From Streptomyces longwoodensis (GTDB lineage: Bacteria; Actinomycetota; Actinomycetes; Streptomycetales; Streptomycetaceae): 64,000 bases of DNA. A program made the translations under genes and the position numbers. A model generated the notes under the pieces. It was not told where the DNA came from. It was given only the letters and a program-made list of their open reading frames with translations, and searched no databases. The DNA lies in NCBI RefSeq assembly GCF_001514125.1, contig NZ_KQ948550.1:248001-312000 (forward strand), in the 5' to 3' direction. This document shows positions 38,942 through 47,268 of this stretch, piece by piece (within the stretch, counting starts at the first letter, position 1; each line of letters begins with the position of its first letter).

Positions 38942-39924
38942 GGGCCCTGGTCACCCGGCTCGACAGCTTCGGCGACGTCCTGCTCGCCGGGCCCGCGATC
39001 CGCGCCGTCGCCGCCCGCGCCGACCACGTCACCCTGCTGTGCGGCCCCCTCGGCGCCCCCGCCGCCCACCTGCTGCCCGGCGTCGACGAGGTGCTGGTCT
39101 GGGAGGCCCCCTGGGCCGGCTTCGAGCCGCCACCCGTGCGCCGCGCGGACGTCGAGGAGCTGATCGCGTCCGTCCACGCCGACACCGCGCTGGTCCTCAC
39201 CTCCTTCCACCAGTCCCCGCTGCCCACCGCGCTGCTGCTGCGGCTGGCCGGCGTCGCCCGCATCGCCGCCGACAGCGAGGACTACCCCGGCTCCCTCCTC
39301 GACGTCCGCCACCACCGCGCCCCGCACGCCCACGAGGTGGACGCCGCCCTCGACCTCGCCGAGGCCGCCGGCTTCCCCCGGCCCGCCGACACCCGGCTGC
39401 GGATCCTGCCCCCGCCCGACACCACCGCCCTGACCGGCGCCGGCCCCTACGTCGTCGTGCACCCCGGGGCGAGCGTCCCGGCCCGCGCCTGGAGCCCAGC
39501 CCGCTGCGCCCAGGCGGTGCGCGCACTCGCCGACGCCGGACACCGCGTCGTGGTGACCGGCGGCCCCGGCGAACGCGCGCTGACCCGCCGCGTCGCCGGA
39601 GCCGACGGCGTCGACCTCGGCGGGCGCACCGGCGCCCCCGAGCTGGCCGGCGTCCTCGCCCGCGCCGACACCGTCGTCACCGGCAACACCGGCCCCGCCC
39701 ACCTCGCGGCGGCCGTCGGCACGCCCGTGGTGTCGCTGTTCGCCCCCGTCGTACCGGCCGAGCGCTGGCGGCCCTACGGCGTCCCCTGCGTGCTGCTCGG
39801 CGACCAGGGAGCGCCCTGCGCCGACAGCCGCGCCCGGCAGTGCCCCGTCCCCGGGCACCCGTGCCTGGAGTCCGTGACCGCCCACGACGTCCGACTGGCC
39901 GTGGAGAAGGTGAGGCAGGCGTGA
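38938..39924 (+). CDS. glycosyltransferase family 9 (heptosyltransferase-like)
   Basis: The 328-aa GT-B enzyme begins MRALVTRLDSFGDVLLAGPAI; the Asp in SFGDVL is the catalytic base position of WaaC. The C-terminal nucleotide domain has YVVVHPGASVPARAWSP (about residues 175-191), VVTGGPGERALT and VVTGNTGPAHLAAAVGTPVVSLFAP (about 243-267), the hallmark of ADP-heptose transferases. It probably transfers the heptose made by the cluster. A second GT9 lies at 44132. Confidence 0.87.
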   Translation: MRALVTRLDSFGDVLLAGPAIRAVAARADHVTLLCGPLGAPAAHLLPGVDEVLVWEAPWAGFEPPPVRRADVEELIASVHADTALVLTSFHQSPLPTALLLRLAGVARIAADSEDYPGSLLDVRHHRAPHAHEVDAALDLAEAAGFPRPADTRLRILPPPDTTALTGAGPYVVVHPGASVPARAWSPARCAQAVRALADAGHRVVVTGGPGERALTRRVAGADGVDLGGRTGAPELAGVLARADTVVTGNTGPAHLAAAVGTPVVSLFAPVVPAERWRPYGVPCVLLGDQGAPCADSRARQCPVPGHPCLESVTAHDVRLAVEKVRQA

Positions 39925-40853
39925 GGATCCTGATCTGGCACGTGCACGGCTCCTGGACGACGGCGTTCGTCCAGGGACCGCACACCTACCTCGTCCCCGT
40001 CACCCCCGACCGCGGACCCGACGGCCTCGGCCGCGCCCGCACCTGGGACTGGCCGGACAGCGTCGTCGAGGTCCCCCCGGAACGCCTGCGCCACACCGAG
40101 GTCGACCTCGTGGTCCTCCAGCGCCCGCACGAACTCGCCCTGGTCGACCGGTGGCTGGGGCGCCGCCCGCCGCTGGTGTACGTCGAGCACAACGCCCCGC
40201 ACGGCGACGTGCCCGACACCCGGCACCCGGTCGCCGACCTGCCCGGCGTCACCCTCGTCCACGTCACCCACTTCAACCGGCTGATGTGGGACAACGGCCG
40301 CGCCGCGACCGAGGTCGTCGAGCACGGGATCATCGACCCCGGGCACCGCTGGACCGGCGAACTCCCGCACGGCGCCGTCGTCGTCAACGACCCGGTGCGC
40401 CGCGGCCGCACCACCGGCACCGACCTGCTGCCCGTGTTCGCGGACGTCGTGCCGCTGGACGTCTTCGGCATGCGCACCCACCAGCTGGACGTGCCCGGCA
40501 CCACCACGCACGACCTGCCCCAGCACGCCCTGCACGCCGAGCTGGCCCGCCGCCGGGTGTACGTCCACCCGGTCCGCTGGACCTCGCTCGGCCTGTCGCT
40601 CCTCGAGGCGATGTTCCTGGGCATGCCGGTCGTCGCGCTCGCCACCACCGAGGTGACCGAGGCGGTGCCCGAGGGCGCCGGGGTGGTCTCCAACCGCCTG
40701 GACGTCCTGACCGACGCCGTACGGGACTTCGTCGCCGACCCGCTGCACGCCCGCCTGATCGGCGAGGCCGCGCGGGCCGCGGCGCTCGCCCGCTACGGGC
40801 TGACCCGCTTCCTGAACGACTGGGAGCGGCTGCTGAAGGAGGTGACCCGATGA
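39921..40853 (+). CDS. glycosyltransferase, GT4-like
   Basis: The 310-aa GT-B-type protein starts MRILIWHVHGSWTTAFVQG. It has VDLVVLQRPHELALV, PPLVYVEHNAPHG, HVTHFNRLMWD and a late WTSLGLSLLEAMFLGMPVVALATTEVTEAV segment (about residues 234-263) that corresponds to the E-x7-E donor-binding motif of GT4 enzymes. The donor is not predictable. It starts at GTG 39921 overlapping the preceding gene (GTGA) and is coupled to the next by ATGA. Confidence 0.82.
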   Translation: MRILIWHVHGSWTTAFVQGPHTYLVPVTPDRGPDGLGRARTWDWPDSVVEVPPERLRHTEVDLVVLQRPHELALVDRWLGRRPPLVYVEHNAPHGDVPDTRHPVADLPGVTLVHVTHFNRLMWDNGRAATEVVEHGIIDPGHRWTGELPHGAVVVNDPVRRGRTTGTDLLPVFADVVPLDVFGMRTHQLDVPGTTTHDLPQHALHAELARRRVYVHPVRWTSLGLSLLEAMFLGMPVVALATTEVTEAVPEGAGVVSNRLDVLTDAVRDFVADPLHARLIGEAARAAALARYGLTRFLNDWERLLKEVTR

Positions 40854-42076
40854 GGATCGCCATGGTGTCCGAGCACGCGAGCCCGCTGGCCGCGCTCGGT
40901 GGCGTCGACGCCGGCGGCCAGAACGTGTACGTCGCGCGGCTCAGCGAGGAACTCGCCCGCCGCGGCCACGACGTCACGGTCTACACCCGCCGCGACTGCA
41001 CCGACCTGCCCGACCGGGTGCCGCTGCCCGGCGGCGGTGTCGTCGAGCACGTCCAGGCCGGCCCGCCCGAACCGGTGCCCAAGGACGAACTCCTGCCCTA
41101 CATGCCCGGGTTCGGCGCCCGGCTGGCCGCCGCCTGGCGGCACGAGCGGCCCGACCTGGTGCACGCCCACTTCTGGATGTCCGGCATGGCCGCCCGGATC
41201 GGCGCCCGCCCGCGCGGCGTCCCGGTCGTGCAGACCTTCCACGCCCTCGGCACCGTCAAGCGCCGCCACCAGGGCCGCCGGGACACCAGCCCCGGCGAAC
41301 GCATCGGCATCGAGCGCCAGATCGGCCGCGGCTGCGCCCGGGTCCTGGCCACCTGCGCCGACGAGGTGTACGAACTCGCCGACATGGGCGTGCCGCCGCA
41401 GCACGTGTCCGTCGTGCCGTGCGGCGTGGACGCCGAGCACTTCCGGCCCGGCCGGCCCGGCACCGACGTTCCCGCACGGCGGGAGCGCCACCGGCTGCTC
41501 GCCTGCGGCCGCCTCGTGCGCCGCAAGGGCTACGACCGCGCCATCCGCGCCCTGACCCGGATCCCGGACGCCGAACTCCTCCTCGCCGGCGGCCCGCCCG
41601 CCGGGCTGCTGGAGGCCGACGACGAGGCCGAGCGCCTGCTGCTGCTGGCCGAACGCCTCGGCGTCGCCGACCGCGTACGGCTGCTCGGCGCGGTCGACCC
41701 GGCCCGGATGCCCGCCCTCATGGGCAGCTCCGACCTGGTGCTGTGCACCCCCGACTACGAGCCGTTCGGCATCGTCCCGCTGGAGGCCATGGCCTGCGGG
41801 GTGCCCGTCGTCGCCACCGACGTCGGCGGCCACCGCGACTCCGTCGCCGACGGCACCACCGGGCGGCTCGTCCCGACCGGCGACCCCGCGGCGATCGCCG
41901 CGACGGTCCGCGAACTCCTCACCGACGAACGGCTGCGCCGCCGCTACGGCGCCGCGGGCCGCGACCGGGTGATGGCCCGCTACACCTGGCAGCGCGTCGC
42001 CGACGGCGTCGAACAGATCTACCGGCAGGTCGTGGTCAGCCACACCCTGCCCTCGGAGTCCACGGAGGTGGCGTGA
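40850..42076 (+). CDS. glycosyltransferase family 4 (MshA/sucrose-phosphate-synthase-like)
   Basis: The 408-aa retaining GT-B enzyme begins MRIAMVSEHASPLAALGG, followed by VDAGGQNVYVARLSEELARRGHDVTVYTRR, the acceptor/phosphate loop typical of MshA and sucrose synthases. DLVHAHFWMSGMAA and VVQTFHALG precede the C-terminal LLACGRLVRRKGYDRAIRAL, and TPDYEPFGIVPLEAMACGVPVVATDVGG has the E-x7-E motif (about residues 303-312). It overlaps the next gene's start by 1 nt. It probably adds a hexose or heptose to the cluster's glycan. Confidence 0.87.
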   Translation: MRIAMVSEHASPLAALGGVDAGGQNVYVARLSEELARRGHDVTVYTRRDCTDLPDRVPLPGGGVVEHVQAGPPEPVPKDELLPYMPGFGARLAAAWRHERPDLVHAHFWMSGMAARIGARPRGVPVVQTFHALGTVKRRHQGRRDTSPGERIGIERQIGRGCARVLATCADEVYELADMGVPPQHVSVVPCGVDAEHFRPGRPGTDVPARRERHRLLACGRLVRRKGYDRAIRALTRIPDAELLLAGGPPAGLLEADDEAERLLLLAERLGVADRVRLLGAVDPARMPALMGSSDLVLCTPDYEPFGIVPLEAMACGVPVVATDVGGHRDSVADGTTGRLVPTGDPAAIAATVRELLTDERLRRRYGAAGRDRVMARYTWQRVADGVEQIYRQVVVSHTLPSESTEVA

Positions 42077-42660
42077 TGAGCGTCCAGGAGACCACGGCCG
42101 TCGCCCACTGCGACCAACTCGCCCAGGCCATCCGCGCGTTCCGCGGCTCCGCGCACCGCACCGAGCACTGGGGCGAACGGCTCGCCGACGTGCTCTGCGG
42201 CGGCGGCCGGCTGCTCGCCGCCGGCAACGGCGGCAGCGCCGCCCAGGCCCAGCACCTGACCGCGGAGATCGTCGGCCGCTACCGCGACGACCGGCCGCCG
42301 TTCTCCGCGATCGCCCTGCACGCGGACACCTCCGCCACCACCGCCATCGCCAACGACTACGGCGTCGACCAGGTCTTCGCCCGGCAGGTCCGCGCCCACG
42401 GCCGCCCCGGCGACGTGCTGATGCTGCTGTCCACGTCCGGCGCCAGCGCCAACCTGCTGTCCGCGGCCGCCGCCGGCCGCGGCGCCGGACTGCGCGTATG
42501 GGCGCTGACCGGACCCGCGCCCAACCCGCTGACGGCGGGCAGCGACGAGGCCCTGTGCGTGGCGGCCCCCGTCGCGGCGACCGTCCAGGAACTGCACCTG
42601 GTGGCCGTCCACATGATCTGCGCGGCCTTCGACGCGGCCGTGGAACGGCGCCACGGGTGA
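42076..42660 (+). CDS. gmhA: sedoheptulose-7-phosphate isomerase (GmhA-type SIS protein)
   Basis: The 194-aa SIS-domain enzyme converts sedoheptulose 7-phosphate to D-glycero-D-manno-heptose 7-phosphate, the first committed step to activated heptose. Visible are LLAAGNGGSAAQAQHLTAEIVGRY (about residues 45-68), AIANDYGVDQVFARQVRAHGRPGDVLMLLSTSGASANLL (about 92-130, phosphate-binding STSG) and the C-terminal HLVAVHMICAAFD helix with the catalytic His. Length and motif order agree with E. coli GmhA (192 aa). The start codon overlaps the preceding stop; 47 nt separate it from the HldE-type gene, the largest gap in the operon. Confidence 0.9.
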   Translation: MSVQETTAVAHCDQLAQAIRAFRGSAHRTEHWGERLADVLCGGGRLLAAGNGGSAAQAQHLTAEIVGRYRDDRPPFSAIALHADTSATTAIANDYGVDQVFARQVRAHGRPGDVLMLLSTSGASANLLSAAAAGRGAGLRVWALTGPAPNPLTAGSDEALCVAAPVAATVQELHLVAVHMICAAFDAAVERRHG

Positions 42661-42707
42661 CGTCCCCGCGCCCGTGGCCCGCCGACCGCACCCCGACCGG
42701 AGGTGAC

Positions 42708-44135
42708 ATGACCGTGAACGCCCCGCTGGTCGTCGTCGGAGACGCCCTGCTCGACCGGGACCTCACCGGCACCGCCGACCGCCTCGCCCCCGACGCGCCC
42801 GTCCCGGTCGTCGCCGACTGCGCCGAACACCTGCGGCCCGGCGGCGCCGCCCTCGCCGCCTACCTCGCGGCGCGCGACGGCCGCCCGGTCACGCTGGTCA
42901 CCGGGATCGGCGACGACGCGGCGAGCCGGGCCCTGCTGCGCCTCCTGGACGGACACGTCGAGGTGATCGCGCTGCCGCTGACCGGGCCGCTGTCGCAGAA
43001 GACCCGGGTGCTGGCCCGCGGCCGGCCCGTCGTCCGCCTCGACGCGGGCTCCGGCCGGGTCCGCGAGGCCACCGCCGAGGCCCGCGAGGCCCTGCGCCGG
43101 GCCCGCGCCGTCCTCGTCTCCGACTACGGCCGCGGCGCCGCCGACGCCCTGCGGGACGTCCTCGCCGAGCACCCCCCGCTGGTCTGGGACCCCCACCCGC
43201 GCGGCGGGCCGCCCGTGCCCGGCACCCGGCTCGTCACCCCCGCCGCGAAGGAGGCCCGCGCGGCCGCCGAGGGCGGCGAGAGCCTGCGCGACCTGTCCCG
43301 CGCGGCCGCCGACCTGGTACGGCGCTGGCGGGTCCCCGCCGTCACCGTCACCCTCGGCGCCCGCGGCGCGCTGCTGTCCTACGGCGAGAACCCGCTGCTG
43401 GTCCCCGCGCCCGCCGCGCACCACGGCGACCCGTGCGGCGCCGGCGACCGCTTCGCCGCCGCCGCGGCCGGGCTGCTCGCCGACGGCGCGCTCGTCGAGG
43501 AGGCCGTCGAGGGCGCCGTCCGCGCCGCGACCGAGTTCGTCGGGGCCGGGGGAGCGGGCGCCGCCCTGGACCCCGCCGACGCGCCCCCGCCCGTGGACGA
43601 CCCGCGCGCCCTGATCGACGCCGTCCGCGCCCGGCAGGGCACCGTCGTCGCCGCCGGCGGCTGCTTCGACCTGCTGCACGCCGGGCACGTCGGCCTGCTC
43701 CAGGCGGCCCGCCGGCTCGGCGACTGCCTCGTGGTGTGCGTCAACTCCGACGCCTCCGTGCGCCGCCGCAAAGGCGAGGGCCGCCCGGTCACCCCGCTCG
43801 CCGACCGGGTCCGGGTGCTGCGCGCCCTCGCCTGCGTCGACGCGGTGGCCGTCTTCGACGAGGACACCCCCGAACGGCTCCTGGCCGACCTGCGCCCCGA
43901 CATCTGGGTCAAGGGCGGCGACTACGAGGGCGCCGACCTGCCCGAGGCGGCCCTGCTCCAGGAGTGGGACGGCCAGGCGGTCCTGTTGCCCTATCTCGAC
44001 GGCCGGTCCTCCACCGCCCTCATCGAGCGCGCCGCCGAGGGCCTCACCCGCACCGGCGCACCCGACGGCGCCCCCCGACCCGCCGACCGCACCGTTTCCG
44101 GGACCGGCTCCTGGACCGCGGAGGGCGTGCGGTGA
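42708..44135 (+). CDS. hldE: bifunctional heptose 7-phosphate kinase / heptose 1-phosphate nucleotidyltransferase (HldE-type)
   Basis: The 475-aa fusion has the same order and length as E. coli HldE (477 aa). The N-terminal PfkB kinase (about residues 1-300) has LVVVGDALLDRDLTGTADRLAPDAPVPVV and the anion hole/catalytic GDPCGAGDRFAAAAAG (Cys replaces the usual Thr). The C-terminal nucleotidyltransferase (about 310-450) has VVAAGGCFDLLHAGHVGLLQAARRLGD with HxGH, VVCVNSDASVRRRKGEGRPV and RPDIWVKGGDY. Together the two domains make heptose 1,7-bisphosphate and ADP-heptose, with GmhB acting between them. GGAGGTGAC precedes the ATG. It overlaps the second GT9 gene by 4 nt. A 40-residue Pro/Thr-rich tail is extra. 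Confidence 0.9.
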   Translation: MTVNAPLVVVGDALLDRDLTGTADRLAPDAPVPVVADCAEHLRPGGAALAAYLAARDGRPVTLVTGIGDDAASRALLRLLDGHVEVIALPLTGPLSQKTRVLARGRPVVRLDAGSGRVREATAEAREALRRARAVLVSDYGRGAADALRDVLAEHPPLVWDPHPRGGPPVPGTRLVTPAAKEARAAAEGGESLRDLSRAAADLVRRWRVPAVTVTLGARGALLSYGENPLLVPAPAAHHGDPCGAGDRFAAAAAGLLADGALVEEAVEGAVRAATEFVGAGGAGAALDPADAPPPVDDPRALIDAVRARQGTVVAAGGCFDLLHAGHVGLLQAARRLGDCLVVCVNSDASVRRRKGEGRPVTPLADRVRVLRALACVDAVAVFDEDTPERLLADLRPDIWVKGGDYEGADLPEAALLQEWDGQAVLLPYLDGRSSTALIERAAEGLTRTGAPDGAPRPADRTVSGTGSWTAEGVR

Positions 44136-45070
44136 CCGGACGCCTCCTCGTCCTGCGGGCCCTCGGCCTCGGCGACCTGCTCGCCGGGGTGCCCGCCCTG
44201 CGCGCCCTGCGCCGCGCCTTCCCCGGCCACGAACTGGTCCTCGCCGCGCCCGCCGAGCTCGCGCCGGTCGCCCGGGCCACCGGCGCCGTCGACCGGCTGC
44301 TGCCCGCCGGCGCCCCCGGCCGGGCCGTGCCCCGCAGCCTCGACTGGACCGGGCCCCCGCCCGACGTCGCCGTCGACCTGCACGGCAACGGCCCGCCCAG
44401 CCACCGCCTGCTGCAGGCCCTGCGCCCGCGGCGCCTCCTCGCATTCGCGCACCCCGGGACCCCCGAGATCGAGGGCCCGCCCTGGTACGCCGAGGAACAC
44501 GAACGCGCCCGCTGGTGCCGCCTGCTGGAGGCGTACGGCATCCCCGCCGACCCCACCGACCTGCGGCTGCCCCGCCCGGCCGGCCCCTCCCCGGCACCCG
44601 GCGCGGTCGTGCTCCATCCTGGCGCGGGCGCCCCCTCCCGGTGCTGGCCCCTCGACCGGTACGCGGTCGTCGCCGAGGCCCTGCGCGAGCGCGGCCTGCG
44701 CGTCGTCGTCACCGGAGGCCCGGGCGAGGACGACCTGGTCGCCGGGCTGGCCAAGCGGGCCGCGCTGCCCGACACCGACCTGTTCGGCGGCGGACTGCCC
44801 TTCCCGCGGCTGTCCGCGCTCGTCGCCGGCGCCCGGGCCGTGGTCAGCGGCGACACCGGCGTCGCCCACCTCGCCGTCGCCCACGCCACCGCGTCGGTGA
44901 CCCTGTTCGGACCCACCCCGCCCAGCCGCTGGGGCCCGCCGGACGACGCCCGCCACCAGGTCCTGTGGCACCCCGGCCCGGACGGCGACCCGCACGGCAC
45001 GGAGCCCGACCCGGCCCTGCTGCGCATCCGACCCGAGCACGTCCTGACAGCACTGGACCGGCTGCCATGA
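44132..45070 (+). CDS. glycosyltransferase family 9, second heptosyltransferase-like gene
   Basis: The 312-aa GT-B protein starts with LLVLRALGLGDLLAGVPALRALRRAFPGHELVLAA, the GT9 N-terminal signature with the catalytic Asp in GLGDLL. The C-terminal part has AVVLHPGAGAPSRCWP, VVVTGGPGEDDLV and AVVSGDTGVAHLAVAHATASVTLFGPTPPSRWGP (about residues 247-280). It begins at GTG 44132 in the HldE stop and overlaps the next gene by 4 nt. Two GT9 enzymes suggest at least two heptose residues or linkages. Confidence 0.86.
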   Translation: MTGRLLVLRALGLGDLLAGVPALRALRRAFPGHELVLAAPAELAPVARATGAVDRLLPAGAPGRAVPRSLDWTGPPPDVAVDLHGNGPPSHRLLQALRPRRLLAFAHPGTPEIEGPPWYAEEHERARWCRLLEAYGIPADPTDLRLPRPAGPSPAPGAVVLHPGAGAPSRCWPLDRYAVVAEALRERGLRVVVTGGPGEDDLVAGLAKRAALPDTDLFGGGLPFPRLSALVAGARAVVSGDTGVAHLAVAHATASVTLFGPTPPSRWGPPDDARHQVLWHPGPDGDPHGTEPDPALLRIRPEHVLTALDRLP

Positions 45071-45951
45071 CCCACACGACCCACTCCCGCACCGGCGTCG
45101 TCATCGCCACCCGCGACCGCGCCCCCCGCCTCGCCCGCACCCTGGACCACCTCCTGGCGCTGCCCGAGCGGCCCGAGATCCTGGTCGTCGACAACGCCTC
45201 CCGCGACGACACCCCGGCCCTGCTCGCCCGCCACCACCCCCGGGTGCGCACCCTGCGGCTGCCCGCCAACCGCGGCGCCCTCGCCCGCACCGAGGGCGTC
45301 CGCGCCCTGGGCACCCCCTACGTCGCCTTCAGCGACGACGACTCCTGGTGGGCGCCCGGCGCCCTGGAACGCGCCGCCCGCCACCTCGACGCCCACCCGC
45401 GGCTCGGCCTGCTCTCCGCCCGCACCCTGGTCGGCCCCGCCGCGGAGCCGGACCCGCTCAACGACGTCCTCGCCGGCTCCCCGCTGGGCCCCGCCGAGGA
45501 CCTGCCCGGCGTCCAGGTCCTCGGCTTCCTCGCCTGCGCCTCCGTCGTCCGGCGCGACGCCTACCTCGACGCGGGCGGCTTCCACCCGGTGCTGTTCTTC
45601 GGCGGCGAGGAGACCCTGCTCGCCTACGACCTCGCCGCCCGCGGCTGGGGCGTCACCCACTGCCCGGACGTCGTCGCCCACCACCACCCGCCCCCCGCGC
45701 CCCCGGCGTCGCGCGCGGGCCGCAGCGCGCTGTTCCGCCGCAACGCGCTGCTCACCGACTGGCTGCGCCGCCCCCTGCCGCACGCCCTGGCCCGCACCCG
45801 GGACCTGGCCGCCGAGGCCCGCCACGACCCGCAGGCCCGCAGCGCCCTGCGCCAGGCGCTGGTCCGGCTGCCCGCCGCGCTGCGCGCCCGCCGCCCGCTG
45901 CCCCCGTACCTCGAAGAGGCCGCCCGCACCCTGGACGGAGCCCCCCGATGA
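45067..45951 (+). CDS. glycosyltransferase family 2
   Basis: The 294-aa GT-A enzyme has TGVVIATRDRAPRLARTLDHLLAL, ILVVDNASRDDTPALL, NRGALARTEGVRALGTPYVAFSDDDSWW (DDD metal site, about residues 92-95) and SVVRRDAYLDAGGFHPVLFFGGEETLLAYDLAARGWGV with the catalytic acidic pair. It is closely similar in layout to the next gene, so the two probably arose by tandem duplication. Donor and acceptor are unknown. Confidence 0.86.
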   Translation: MTHTTHSRTGVVIATRDRAPRLARTLDHLLALPERPEILVVDNASRDDTPALLARHHPRVRTLRLPANRGALARTEGVRALGTPYVAFSDDDSWWAPGALERAARHLDAHPRLGLLSARTLVGPAAEPDPLNDVLAGSPLGPAEDLPGVQVLGFLACASVVRRDAYLDAGGFHPVLFFGGEETLLAYDLAARGWGVTHCPDVVAHHHPPPAPPASRAGRSALFRRNALLTDWLRRPLPHALARTRDLAAEARHDPQARSALRQALVRLPAALRARRPLPPYLEEAARTLDGAPR

Positions 45952-46844
45952 GCGACCCGCGCCTGACCGTCGTCGTCATCACCCACGACCGGCGCCCCGA
46001 ACTCCTGCGCACCCTCGACCGCCTCGCGGCACTCCCCGAGGAGCCCCCGGTGATCGTCACCGACAACGGCTCCACCGACGGCACCGCCGAGGCGGTCGCC
46101 CGCCGCCACCCCGGGGTGACCCTGCTGCGCCCCGGACGCAACCTCGGCGCGATCGGGCGCAACCTGGCGGTCCGTCAGGTGCGCACGCCCTACGTGGTGT
46201 TCTGCGACGACGACACCTGGTGGGACCCCGGCTCACCCGCGGGCGCGGCCGACCTGCTGGACCGGCACCCCGCGCTCGCCTCCGTCACCGCCCGGATCGT
46301 CGTGGAGCCCGGCGGCACCGACGACCCCATCGTCGAGGAACTGCGCGCCTCCCCGCTGGCCCGGCCGTCCTGGATGCCCGGCCCGGTCCTCGGCTCGTTC
46401 CTCGCGGGCGCGACCGTGCTGCGCACCGACGCCTTCCGCACCGCCGGCGGCTTCCACCCCCGGCTGTGGCTCGGCGGGGAGGAGGAACTGCTCGCGGCCG
46501 ACCTCGCGTCGGGCGGCTGGTGGCTCACCTACGCCGACCACCTGACGGTCCACCACCAGGCGTCCACGGTGCGCGACCCCACGCTGCGCCGGGCCCACGG
46601 CATCCGCAACACCCTGTGGTTCACCTGGCTGCGCCGCCCGCTCCGGCCCGCGCTGCGCCGCACCCTGTTCCTGGCCCGCACGGTCCCGCGGGACAGGGTC
46701 TCGCTGCGCGCCTTCGCCGAGGCCGCGGCGGCCCTGCCCTGGGTGCTCAGGGAACGGCGCGTGCTGCCCGTCGAGGTGGAGGAACGGTTCCGCCTGCTGG
46801 AGGACGTCCAGCGCCGGTCGACGGCGCGGCAGTACACGGGGTGA
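45948..46844 (+). CDS. glycosyltransferase family 2, paralogue of the preceding gene
   Basis: The 298-aa GT-A enzyme has LTVVVITHDRRPELLRTLDRLAALP, VIVTDNGSTDGTAEAVARRHPGV, NLGAIGRNLAVRQVRTPYVVFCDDDTWWDPG (about residues 67-97) and ATVLRTDAFRTAGGFHPRLWLGGEEELLAADLASGGWWL. The shared FHPxLxxGGEExLLAxDLA block and length show recent duplication from or with the gene at 45067. It is the last gene of the rightward operon; 35 nt separate it from a convergent gene. Confidence 0.86.
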   Translation: MSDPRLTVVVITHDRRPELLRTLDRLAALPEEPPVIVTDNGSTDGTAEAVARRHPGVTLLRPGRNLGAIGRNLAVRQVRTPYVVFCDDDTWWDPGSPAGAADLLDRHPALASVTARIVVEPGGTDDPIVEELRASPLARPSWMPGPVLGSFLAGATVLRTDAFRTAGGFHPRLWLGGEEELLAADLASGGWWLTYADHLTVHHQASTVRDPTLRRAHGIRNTLWFTWLRRPLRPALRRTLFLARTVPRDRVSLRAFAEAAAALPWVLRERRVLPVEVEERFRLLEDVQRRSTARQYTG

Positions 46845-46879
46845 CCGCAGCGCGTCCGATCACCGTCCGACGCGGGGCC

Positions 46880-47206
46880 TCAGCCGTGGGAGCGGGGGCC
46901 GCCCGGTGGCTCCGTCCACCGGCACAGCAGCCGGAACGCCGCGAACAGCGACAGCGGCCAGACACCGGCGAACGCCCAGATCACCCCGGGTTCGCCGGTG
47001 ACGATGCCGGCCACCATCAGGCCCACGGCCACGGCCAGCCACCCCGCCACGACCCAGGGGCGCGGGGACCAGGCCGCCAGCCGGGCCAGCCGGGGATGTC
47101 GGCAGTGGGTGCGCAGCCGCCGGTCCAGCCGGCGGTCGCGGCGCAGCACGCGCTCCATCTCGTCCAGGATGCGCTGTTCGTGATCGGGAAGCCGGCCGGT
47201 GGTCAC
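46880..47206 (-). CDS. DUF3040 small membrane protein
   Basis: The 108-aa protein starts VTTGRLPDHEQRILDEMERVLRRDRRLDRRL, the DUF3040 pattern (LSxxEQRxLxxxExxLxxxD). Two adjacent hydrophobic segments follow (about residues 53-69 and 73-93). Function is unknown in the family. It starts at GTG 47206 with AGGAGGG 7 nt upstream. It is transcribed toward the glycan operon, behind the pyruvyltransferase. Confidence 0.8.
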   Translation of the reverse strand: MTTGRLPDHEQRILDEMERVLRRDRRLDRRLRTHCRHPRLARLAAWSPRPWVVAGWLAVAVGLMVAGIVTGEPGVIWAFAGVWPLSLFAAFRLLCRWTEPPGGPRSHG

Positions 47207-47268
47207 TGGGCCCTCCTGATGCTGCGGGGGGTGCGCACCCGGAGCGAGTGCCCCGTGGACCCCCGGGA

